Positions 45,853 to 55,300 of a stretch of DNA of 64,000 nucleotides are shown one piece after another. Each line of letters begins with the position of its first letter. Positions within the stretch are counted from its first letter, which is position 1. The translations under genes and the position numbers were made by a program. Source of the DNA: Muraenolepis orangiensis (lineage: Eukaryota > Chordata > Actinopteri > Gadiformes > Muraenolepididae); assembly GCA_027704905.1 (NCBI GenBank), contig CM051006.1:1205032-1269031 (forward strand), in the 5' to 3' direction. Under the pieces are notes generated by a model that did not search any database, was not told the DNA's origin, and was given only the letters and a program-made list of their open reading frames with translations.

Positions 45853-46443
45853 TTATCCGTAATCGGGTCGCGGAGGTAGCAGCTTCAGCAGGGGACTCCA
45901 AACTTCCCTCTCCCTGGCAACATGGACTAGCTCTGACTCGGGGATCCCGAGGCGTTCCCAAGCCAGTGTGTAGATGTAATCACCCCACCTGTACCTCGGT
46001 CTGCCCCGTGGTCTCTTCCCAGTTGGATGTGCCTGGAAAACCTCCCTCGGGAGGCGACCAGGAAGCATCCTTACTAGATGCCTGAACCACCTCAACTGGC
46101 TCCTTTCTACGCGAAGGAGCAGCAGCTCTACTCCGAGTCTCTCATGAGTGACTGAGCTTCTCACCCTATCCCTCAGGGAGATACCAGCCACCCTCCTGAG
46201 GAAACTCATTTCGGCCGCTTGTATTCGCGATCTCGTCCTTTCGGTCATTACCCATTGCTCATGGCCATAGGTGAGGGTAGGAACGAAGACTGATTGGTAG
46301 ATCGAGAGCTTTGCCTTCTGGCTCAGCTCTCTTTTGGTTACAACGGTGCACCAAAGTGCACCCAATACCGCTCCCGCTACACCTATTCTCCTGTCAATCT
46401 CACGCTCCATCCTCCCCTCACTCGAGAACAAGACCCCGAGTTA
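45853..46443 (-). pseudogene. LINE ORF, C-terminal domain after a nonsense codon
   Basis: Continues in the same frame as the reverse transcriptase ORF after one TAA at 46441-46443, where the family usually has a Tyr codon. It contains MEREIDRRIG, KLSIYQSVFVPTLTYGHE and a C-terminal RPRGRPRYRWGDYI-type basic motif, ending PPRPDYG. Translation from the upstream ORF would stop before this domain. Confidence 0.85.
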
Positions 46444-48249
46444 CTTGAACTCCTTCACTTGGGATAAGGACTCCCTCCCTACTTGGAGTAGGCAATCCAC
46501 CGGTTTTCTGCTAAGAACCATGGCCTCAGATTTGGAGGTGCTGATCCTCATCCCAGCCGCTTCACATTCTGCTGCAAACCAATCCAGTGAGTGCTGAAGG
46601 TCACATACTGATGACGCAAACAGGACCACATCATCTGCAAACAGCAGCGTTTCAATCCTGAGCCCACCATACTGAAACCCCTCCCCTCCATGACTACGCC
46701 TTGAAATCCTGTCCATGAAAATCACAAACAGGATGGGTGACAAAGCGCAGCCCTGGCGGAGGCCAACACCCACTGAGAACAGGCCTGACTTACTACCGAG
46801 GATCCTGACACAGCTCTTGCTTTGGGAGTAGAGAGATTGGATGGCCCTCAACAGTGACCCCCGCACCCCATACTCCCGCAGCACCCCCCACAGTATTTCC
46901 CGAGGGACCCGATCATATGCCTTCTCCAAATCCACAAAACACATGTAGACCGGATGGGCATACTCCCAAGCCCCCTCCAGGATCCTTGCAAGAGTGAAAA
47001 GCTGGTCCGTTGTTCCACGACCAGGGCGGAATCCCCATTGTTCCTCTTCAATCTGAGGTTCGACTATCGGCCGAACCCTCCTTTCCAGCACCTTGGAGTA
47101 GACTTTCCCAGGGAGGCTGAGTAATGTGATACCCCTGTAATTGGCACACACCCTCTGGTCCCCTTTTTTGAACAGGGGTACCACCCCCCCCCCCCCCCCC
47201 GTATGCCACTCCTCAGGCACTGTCCCAGACTTCCACGCAATGTTGAAAAGACGTGTCATCCATGACAGCCCCTCAACACCCAGAGCCTTTAGCATTTCTG
47301 GACGGATCTCATCAACCCCTGGGGCTTTGCCACTGCGGAGATGTTTGACTACCGTAGTGACTTCCTCCAGGGAGATTGATGTTTGCCGTCCTTCATCCTC
47401 CAGCTCTGTCTCTACCATTGAGGGTGTAGTTGGGTTAAGAAGTTCCTCAAAGTCTTCTTTGCACCGCCCGATCACCTCCTCAGTTGAGGTCAGCAATGTC
47501 CCACCCTTACTGTACACAGCTTGGATGGATCCACGCTTCCCCCTCCTGAGGCGCCGGATTGTTTGCCAGAAACGCTTTGGTGCCGACTGAAAGTCCTTCT
47601 CCATGGCTTCTCCGAATTCCTCCCACACCCGCTGCTTTGCCTCTGCTACAGCCGAGGCTGCCGTCCTCTTGGCCTGTCGATACCTTGCAACTGAGTCCGG
47701 AGTCTCACAGGCTAACATAGCCCGGAAGGCCTCCTTCTTCAGCCGGACGGCTTCACCGACCACCTGTGTCCACCACGAAGTCCGAGGGTTGCCGCCCCTT
47801 GAGGCACCAATGACCTTGAAGCCACAGCTCTCATCCGCAGCTTTGGCAATAGAAGCTTTGAACAATGACCACTCTGGCTCAATACCCCCAGCCTCCACAG
47901 AGATGCCCGAAAAATTCCACTGGAGGTGGGAGTTGAAGGTCTCCCGGGCAGGGGCATCCACCAGATGTTCCCAGTTCACCCGCACTACACGTTTGGGCTT
48001 ACCAGGTCTGTCCAGAGGCTTCCATCTTACCCAACTCACCACCAGATGGTGATCGGTTGACAGCTCTGCTCCTCTCTTCACCCGAGTGTCCAAAACATGC
48101 GGCCTCAGGCCAGATGATACGATAACAAAATCGATCATTGACCTTCGGCCTAAGGTACTCTGGTACCATGTACACTTATGAGCATCCTTATGTTTGAACA
48201 TGGTGTTTGTTATGGCCAATCCATGACTAGCACAGACATCCAATAACAA
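46441..48249 (-). pseudogene. LINE ORF, endonuclease C-terminus and reverse transcriptase
   Basis: 602 codons. It starts in the distal part of the apurinic endonuclease (CTWYQSTLGRRSMIDFV, TDHHLVVSW). The reverse transcriptase follows: VVPLFKKGDQRVCANYRGIT, GFRPGRGTTDQLF, CFVDLEKAYDRVPREILWG, GLRQGCALSPILF and catalytic FADD in LLFADDVVLFA. A run of 17 C (plus strand, 47184-47200) encodes an expanded Gly tract just before VVPLFKKGD without breaking the frame. The ORF ends at a premature TAA. Confidence 0.9.
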
Positions 48250-48254
48250 AACCC

Positions 48255-48710
48255 CTACCCATCAGGTAGGCCGTTCATCCCCAACACGCCCCTCCAAGTT
48301 TCCCCATTGTTACCCACGTGTGCGTTGAAGTCTCCCAGGAGGACTATAGAGTCCCCTTCAGGAGCCCCATGCAGGACTCCATCCAGGGTTGGTGCATAGG
48401 CACAAACAACAGTCAGAGTTTTCCCTCCCATGACCCTAAGGCATAGGGAGGCGACCCTCTCGTCCACCGGGGTAAACTCCAACAAAGCGGCGCTCTGCCG
48501 GGGACTTGTGAGTATCCCCACACCCGCCCGGCGCCTCACACCCTGAGCAACTCCAGGGAAGGAAAGAGTCCAACCCCTATCCAGGAGTTTAGTTCCAGAG
48601 CCAGTGCTGTGCATAGAGGTAAGCCCCACCAGATCTAATCGGTAGCGCTCCACCTCCCGCACAAGCTCAGGCTCCTTCCCCCCCAGAGAGGTGACATTCC
48701 ACGTCCCCAA
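48255..48710 (-). pseudogene. LINE ORF, endonuclease N-terminal part
   Basis: Starts MGTWNVTSLGGKEPELV, typical of the start of the APE-type endonuclease. It contains DSIVLLGDFNAHVG, whose Asp and Asn belong to the catalytic signature. The segment between VCAYAP and LDGVLHGAP looks shorter than in relatives, and the frame ends at NGLPDG followed by a stop. A frameshift or small deletion near 48250 separates it from the next ORF. Confidence 0.85.
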
Positions 48711-49148
48711 AGCCAGTCTCTGTTGGCTGGGTTTGGTCCGTCAATGCCCCCTGCCTTCACTGCCACCTAACTGGCAGTGCACCCGACCCCAGCGGTTCTT
48801 CCCGTAGGTGGTGGGTCCGCGGGAAGGAGAAGTGGCCACGTTGCTTTTTCAGGCTATGCCCGACCGGGCTCCGTGGCTAACCCGGCCACCAGGCGCTCGC
48901 TGACGGGCCCTCTTTCCGGGCCTGGCTCAGGAATGGGGCCCCGGGCTTCCTCCGGCCAGGGTATCCTCACTTCTTCTTGTTTGTTTGTCCATTTAAGTCT
49001 TTGAACCATTCTTAGTCTGGCCCCTCCCCTGAGACCAATCTGCCATGGGAGACCCTACCAGGAGCACTAGGCTCCAGACACACACAGCTCTCAGGTTCAC
49101 AGGGACACCCAAACCTCTCCACCACGATAAGGTGATGGTTCCCGGAGA
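48711..49148 (-). other. LINE 5' untranslated leader
   Basis: GC-rich sequence upstream of the first ATG with no long frame, beginning at the right target duplication. Full-length leader presence suggests little or no 5' truncation. Confidence 0.75.
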
Positions 49149-49162
49149 GGAGAAGCCATCAA
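49149..49162. repeat. 14-bp LINE target duplication, right
   Basis: GGAGAAGCCATCAA, identical to 45812-45825. In the transposase frame it encodes LDGFS. Confidence 0.9.
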
Positions 49163-49499
49163 GGCTTCCACTTATTGCGATTCCAAATGGCTTAAGTTTA
49201 TCGTAGCCATCAATGTGCCAAACCTAGTTTGGACCACAGCTATGGTGAACTCGTCTCCGCAGTCGATTTCTTGACCTCAGGTCAACTCCTTCACCATCTA
49301 ATAAACGCAACAAAACTCAAACTGTTTCCCTGTCAGTCACAATGCCATTCATCCAGCATGTGTGGTCATCCACCTTTATCTGTCCACCTATATCCGAGAC
49401 ACTGACCGGAGGGTTGAACTTGAACTCAGACCCATCCGTTTGGTTCTTCCTGCGCCAAAGTTTCTTCTTGCTTAAAATCCTTTCCAGTGTGTGTTTGCT

Positions 49500-49670
49500 T
49501 AGAACAACCCCTTGACCAACCCCATGACTAACCCCTTGACCAACCCCATGACTAACCTTGACTAACCCCATGACTCACCCCTTGACCAACCCCTTGACTA
49601 ACCCCTTGACTAACCCCATGACTCACCCCTTGACTAATCCCATGACTAACCCAATTACTCACCCCTTGCA
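49500..49670. repeat. Intragenic minisatellite in the transposase pseudogene
   Basis: Units of ACCCCATGACTAACCCCTTG and ACCCCTTGACCA encode SHGVSQGV/GQGV repeats on the minus strand. They separate LAELQGV from VVLSKHTLERI, which are adjacent in intact relatives as I remember them. Confidence 0.85.
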
Positions 49671-49925
49671 ATTCAGCCAGTAAAACAAGGATTTCTTCAT
49701 TTGTAAAACCACATTTCAAATATTCCTCAATGTGATCACGATCCATGATTGATTGATTAGGTTCAATTTCCATGCATTGAATCGATCAATCACACACTCT
49801 CTTCCTCAGATATGGGAGCACGTCTACAATTGTATTGTAGATATTGGCCCTTTATCTCATAATGACTTAACAGTCTCATAATTATGAGATACTTTGTTTT
49901 CAAGTGTTGGAAACGGGCTTCCATA

Positions 49926-49931
49926 GACTAG
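49926..49931. repeat. 6-bp target duplication GACTAG, right
   Basis: Matches 41229-41234. Confidence 0.75.
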
Positions 49932-50247
49932 AGAATAATTAAGTCATGTATTTAAAACCTTAGAATCAACATAATCCAAATGAATAAAATCTTGTTTGAA
50001 TGGTTCCATGAAAAATACCAGCTGGTTTAATTAGTCAAGCGGTGGTTGAAAATACAATTTAAAAAAAATAGAGATTTAGTGTTTGGTTCAAGATGCAGTT
50101 GGCAGAACAGTTTAAAGGGGATGTTTGTGTCAGAGCTCACGATTATTTAGTTGAATGGCAAATCATTTAAAATTATCAAGTGGGTGACATTTCACATTCA
50201 GAAATGAATATTCACACAAAACACACATTTTCAGGTTTCTTGTTGTA

Positions 50248-50253
50248 TTTATT
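50248..50253 (-). terminator. brd3: Candidate brd3 poly(A) signal AATAAA
   Basis: TTTATT on the plus strand gives AATAAA on the minus strand, the most distal such hexamer before the transposon boundary at 49925. Another AATAAA lies at 50758-50763. Which one is used cannot be decided from sequence. Confidence 0.5.
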
Positions 50254-51079
50254 GAAGATAAACCAAAAGGAAGGAAGCTCTTATTACAGTCTTGAAACAG
50301 AGACATTGAATGATTCACCTTCTAGTGGTGGATTATGGCAGACATTGACAGGAGCCTAACGATCTGTACAGAGGATACACGCCTTCTTCAGACCCAGAGA
50401 ACTTCTTACAACAAGGCTTAAAAAAAAGGAAAAGCTAAATCGAGGTACAACAAATCTCCATGCATGTTAAAAAATAAAAAGTAGAAATCCTTTTATATAT
50501 ATATCTATATATATATAAAAAGAGGCTATCATATTACAACAAAAGCATAAAAAACAAGTTAGATTTGAAAATATCTATATATTTATATACAGGTTCTTGG
50601 TCAGTTTTTGACCACTGAGAAAACATCATTCAGAATCAAACAAAAAACCGAAAAAACAAACCAAATAAATCAAACTTAAGGCGGAGAAATGCTTACATCG
50701 GATAATCTGGGCATAAAAATAAATAGAACTGAGAATATCCTTTTTTTTTTGTCATTGTTTATTTTTTTAGAAAATGTATTTGAAAATTTTCCAAAAAAAA
50801 GTCATTTGAAACCACATTTTCTTAGCATAGAATCAGAGCAGGAAGCACGTCTATTCATCACTGAATTAAACTGAAACAGTGAGCAGATCACCATACATTC
50901 AGATGCATATCGTCCTCACCACCAAGGAAGACTACTTAGTCCGCACCTGAAGAAGTCCATCAGGGACCAGAACCCAGACCGAGCCCCGCAGCCGGTCCAC
51001 GCATGCCTTCAGATTACCTTTATTCCTTTGTACAAAACCAACGTGTCGAGAGGAGGAGAGACCTTAAGCTGCCATGGAC

Positions 51080-51270
<191 letters not shown>

Positions 51271-51928
51271 CAGCATCCTACCTACATGGGTGACCATGGT
51301 GAATATCGCCATTTAGATCCATCGCTATTAAAAGAGATAATGTTAGATATTGTGAGAGATACTGAGGCGGACATCTGGGAAGACATACGATATACCCGGG
51401 GGGGACGCCACGGCAGAGCCAGACTCTCACCCCTCCCCCCCACACCCCCATCCTCATGTGGTTTCCATGACAACACAAACTTAAAGATGGAGGAATGCGC
51501 CTCGTACTCCATCGGCGATCTGCAGCGGGACACAAGAAGAAGATGTTAATGAGTTTGGTTATAAGTTCAGTTTCAGTTCCTTTGGGATCCACTTTGGTGA
51601 GACATACACCCTGACCCTCACATCAACTCACTGAAACATCCACTTCCCTTTCTCCTTCTATAGACCTTCTGATCACATACGCCTAGAACATTTACTGTTC
51701 TATTCTGACCCCCAGACATTCGTCTGTCCACAGGTGAGACGGTGGACGTTGGGGGTTTGGAACCCAGAACCGTTCTTCCCGCTGGGAGTGGAACACCCAA
51801 ACATCTGGACTGTACTCTCCTCCTTCACTTTTGCGTTCAACCTTCGATTCACACACCAAACAAGTCTGATAAAACATCTGAACACTCGAGCTGTGGAGAT
51901 ACAGTTCCTGGAACTACTGGTAGGATAG

Positions 51929-51961
<33 letters not shown>

Positions 51962-52289
51962 CTACAGGGTTCTCCAGCGATAGATGGATGGTGTTTATGA
52001 TAGGAAGCGACCGTAGCGGATATTGCGGTTTTCCAACTGAAAGGCCAGTTAATTAGAACCAAAAGGAACGGTCTCTGGTCCAAAAACAACCCATCTATAT
52101 TCACACTTCAACCCGGCTGATACGGGAAACGTGGAACATTTACCATTAGTAAGCACAAAATAAAAATTGCATCAGTATTAAAGAAACAAGCTTTTCTTTA
52201 GAAGGCATACATAACACATGAAGAATAACTCCATAAGTAATGGAACCTGAGCGGTGGTGAGAGCAGGAGCAGAGACCTTACCGTGGGAC

Positions 52290-52387
52290 TCAGTCCGGCC
52301 CACTGTTGTCTGAACTGGAGTCGCTGGAACTGCTGCTGGCCGAGTCCGACGTGCTGCTGCTGTCTGTGTTACCGGCTGCTCCTTCCT
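52290..52387 (-). CDS. brd3: brd3 coding exon 10: acidic Ser-rich C-terminus
   Basis: Starts after GTGTCCCAG with AGGAAGGAGC, joins phase 1 from the previous exon, and encodes 32 residues rich in Ser and Asp (TSDSASSSSSDSSSDNSG) ending in PD and TGA at 52290-52292. A Ser-rich tail is the usual end of short BET proteins. Confidence 0.88.
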
Positions 52388-55300
52388 CTGGGACACACAC
52401 ACACACACACAGGTGAGGACGGGTGGACCTTCACCTTTTGCTAGCTCCGCCCAGCCAAGATGGGAGGAGCTTATGTTTTCGGCCAGTTTGTCTCTCAAGA
52501 TAACTGGAAAAGCCCCCGGAATTGGGCAAAACATGGTGGTTAGATTACTGATGGGCCAAGGAACAGTTGATTCGATTATGGTGCAGAACCAGATTCAAAT
52601 CCGGATCCAGGGAACTTTTTGGTGTAGTGGAGGTATGCGTTCTACTGAGGGCCCTCTGGTATGTAAAGTGAGTTCTTAGAGAACTAATTCCTGAACGAAT
52701 CAAATGTCACTGAGTGTCTGGTGTTTGTGGTTTGGTCTCTGGTGTAGTTGTGTGAGTCCAGACTCCGTACCTCCGGGCTTCCTCATCTTCTTGTAGAGGC
52801 AGGACTTGACGTACTGCTCCAGCTCTCGCAGCGTGGACGGCTTCAGCGTCTCAAAGTCAATCTCGATCTCGTCGGGGTTGGAGTCCCTCAGGGAGGGCTC
52901 CCGGGTCTGGATGATTCGGACCACCCGGCCCAGCTTGCCCCCCGGCAGCCGGTTGATGTCCAGGCTCAGCTGCCTCTTCTCGTCGTACGTCATGGGCAGG
53001 GACTCGTCCTCCGAGTCGTACCCCTTGGTGCTCTTCCTGTAAGGGAACACCTTAGGGTCATACGGGACACTCTCACCGCTCCCGAGGTCCCCGGGTGGGT
53101 GGACTACGGCGTCGTACCTGAGGCCACCGGACAACTTCTTGGAGGTCTTCTGCTGGCCCGGCCTACCGGCCTTGGACCCCGGTCGGCCCTCCTTCCTCTT
53201 GTCCTTGGCCTCCTTGGTCTCCTTGGACCTCTTGGGCTTGGCCCCGGGCGCCTGAGAGAGAGCGGCCAGCTGCTCGTGGACGGCTTTCAGCTGGGGAGAG
53301 AGGGGCGCACGGAGGGCGGGGTTAGCAATGGACAACCTGGTCATGTCTGCTATTAAAAAACACACGCACACCTTCTAAGGGTATTCTGGGGATAGAACAT
53401 TGGTATCATCATACGGATGGGGATTTAAAGCAGCAAGCCTTCATCGTTTACCTGGCCCACTTTACTTGTGTTTTGATTGAGTCACGGTTCTCATGTTGGA
53501 CGACTGGCCGCTGATGAACCCTGAGACTCAATCTGAACTGGATTAAGTCTAAATGGTTGACAGTTTAAAATGTTGGTGTTATTGTGAAAGGCGGGTGTTC
53601 AAGCCCCATCCCGTTTCCGTCTCTACCGCCCGCCACTCCGCTTCAAGGTGCTTATATCGTCTCGTTAGCACAGAGCAACGAGGAAAAGTACAGAACCACT
53701 AACGAGGACTTTTACAAATGGACTTGCTATATTTAGCAAACAAAGCTGTTGTTCAATAGTCCTGGGAAGAGGAGGACGAGACGCTGGGGAAATGACACAG
53801 GCCATTGAGGAAGATTAGATTTGGTAATGTCGTCGTATTGAAAATGGTTAATCGTGTTAAACTGGTTTTAAACCTGGCGTCACAGAGGGGACAAGCTAAA
53901 CTTCAGCAGGCTACTTTGTAGAATTCTTTAACAGGACGTAAAAAACACTTTAACAACAGGAGACTGTTGAGCTGATGTTCAACTAATGAATGTTCTTAAT
54001 CCTCTTAAAGATAAGTATTTCTTCCTCTGTTCTTCATCCATCTCTTAAAGATAACAGGCCCAGGTTAAACTCTAAACCTAAGCTCTTAACAGGGGCTTCA
54101 CAGGCCCAGGTTAAACTCTAAACCTAAGCTCTTAACAGGGGCTTCACAGGCCCAGGTTAAACTCTAAACCTAAGCTCTTTAAAGGGTTAAAGGGTAAAAG
54201 GTCCCCAGACCCTAGTGGAAGAGAAAGCCACGAGACGGAACAGAAGGGACACGGTGCAAAAAGGATGCGTCTCGTCACAGAATCGGTTTCAAGTCCCTGT
54301 TTCGGTCATCTCGTACTCCACTTGAGACAGTGTCATTTACTAAACACACAGGAAGCATCTTCAACTCCATGGAGTGGAATAACAAGACAGACGGAGGGGG
54401 AAGCGGACGTCTTCAAGACGTAAAGATGAGAGACCATGAGGGCCCTTAAGTCCCCAGCCTGTGACAGTGGAATAAAGGAATGAGCGTCTATCACCCCAGC
54501 TGAAGCGCTCTCTGGTCCTGCTTGAGGTTGTTGTTGCCCTGTGCAGCCGTTTGGATGTGAATGCCCCCTCCATCCAGAACACTAAGTGGTATAAAACGTC
54601 TGCTTAGCCGGTGTGAAAAGGTCATTACCCACAGACTGGTTTATGGGCGGACAGAAATAACAGCATTAGCTGCGGACGGGGCACCGATCTTCCGGGGCAA
54701 TAAGCTGGTCAAATGAGGCGTCTGTAAGGAGGGAGGGATGGAGGGCAGGTTTGGGTTTGGTGCTTTTGGCTAAGGGTCTAAGGCCGTTCTGAAGCTATGG
54801 GCAGAAAATGTTTGGGATTTGAACCCAAAATGTGCATTAAAAAATCTAAATGAATCTAGTCTATGGATGGACCCATCGATCAATGAATTCAAATCAATAC
54901 ATTTGTCAGTAGACAAATAATATCAATGAACACACCGATCACCTGAGCCCTATAGTCGAGTACTTCGTTGGTCCTTTTTGCGATAGCGTTTCCAGAACTA
55001 ACACGGCGGTTGTGAGCCTCAGAGGTCTCTACCAGAACATCAACCCACGTGGCTCATCCAGTCATCAAGACTGACAGACCCCCCCCCCCGGGACTCTGGG
55101 CCGGCGGTGGTGATGGAGCGTCAGGGAAAGGAAGCCCAGACACAATGACTGACAGCCAGAGACCTTGTTCTTCACACTGGAGGAACCAACGCTTTCACTA
55201 GGACAACGAGATGCAGGATTTAAAGAAAGAAATCCTCCTACTTTTAAGACTGCCATTTCAATTTAACCCCCCAGCATGGTCTCTGGGTGAGTGCGTTTGC

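Larger units (their letters stand above)
45826..49148 (-). mobile_element. RTE/Rex3-like non-LTR retrotransposon, near full length (3.3 kb)
   Basis: Bounded by perfect 14-bp duplications. The 5' end (minus strand, from 49148) has the GC-rich leader with CACCTTATCGTGGTGGAGAG, then an endonuclease-reverse transcriptase frame, then a short 3' end GCGGGAGAAGATGGATGGAT with a GGAT-type microsatellite tail and no poly(A). These are features of RTE-clade elements common in teleosts. Clade naming is from remembered sequence and would need phylogenetic placement. Confidence 0.88.
45067..49773 (-). pseudogene. Integrase-core transposase pseudogene, interrupted by a LINE
   Basis: The N-terminal part (49773 downwards) carries a helix-turn-helix-like start with GFTNEEILVLLAELQGV and, after an intragenic minisatellite, LSKHTLERILSKKKLWRRK. 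At 49330-49163 it reads NRLRRRV, then WHIDGYDKLKPFGIAISG and LDGFS, the first DDE region of an integrase core. The LINE lies exactly here. Past it, from 45811 down, the frame resumes with RRLIWLEAYKTNN and then has stop codons and a deletion, WVQFGMDLFDKLRWDGHF, WNNHRIRP, HGSPSIMHAVPRLYG, and a C-terminal region ending LRQLISNGLELEP at the stop near 45067. Several frameshifts, stops and missing blocks make it non-functional. Family assignment is from recognised sequence; class within DDE transposases is inferred. Confidence 0.8.
41235..49925 (-). mobile_element. Decayed integrase-core DNA transposon containing two nested insertions
   Basis: Left terminus TACAGAAGCCCGTTTCC (split by the hAT insertion after GAAGCC) and right terminus, read inverted, TATGGAAGCCCGTTTCC share a roughly 30-bp inverted repeat continuing into CACTTGAAAA. 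Both ends then carry TCATAATTATGAGATA-type palindromic subterminal motifs. GACTAG flanks both sides. Inside is a minus-strand pseudogene for a transposase with an integrase (rve) catalytic core. Removing the hAT (880 bp with its duplication) and the LINE (3337 bp with its duplication) leaves about 4.5 kb. The 6-bp duplication and IS3-like transposase suggest an IS3EU-like element; the superfamily is an inference. Confidence 0.8.

Noticed and set aside
47141..48052. Plus-strand frames of 149 codons
   Set aside because: Antisense shadows of the LINE reverse transcriptase.
52748..53356. 202-codon plus-strand frame overlapping brd3 exons 8-9
   Set aside because: Antisense shadow of GC-rich brd3 coding sequence; the minus strand matches the BET ET domain.
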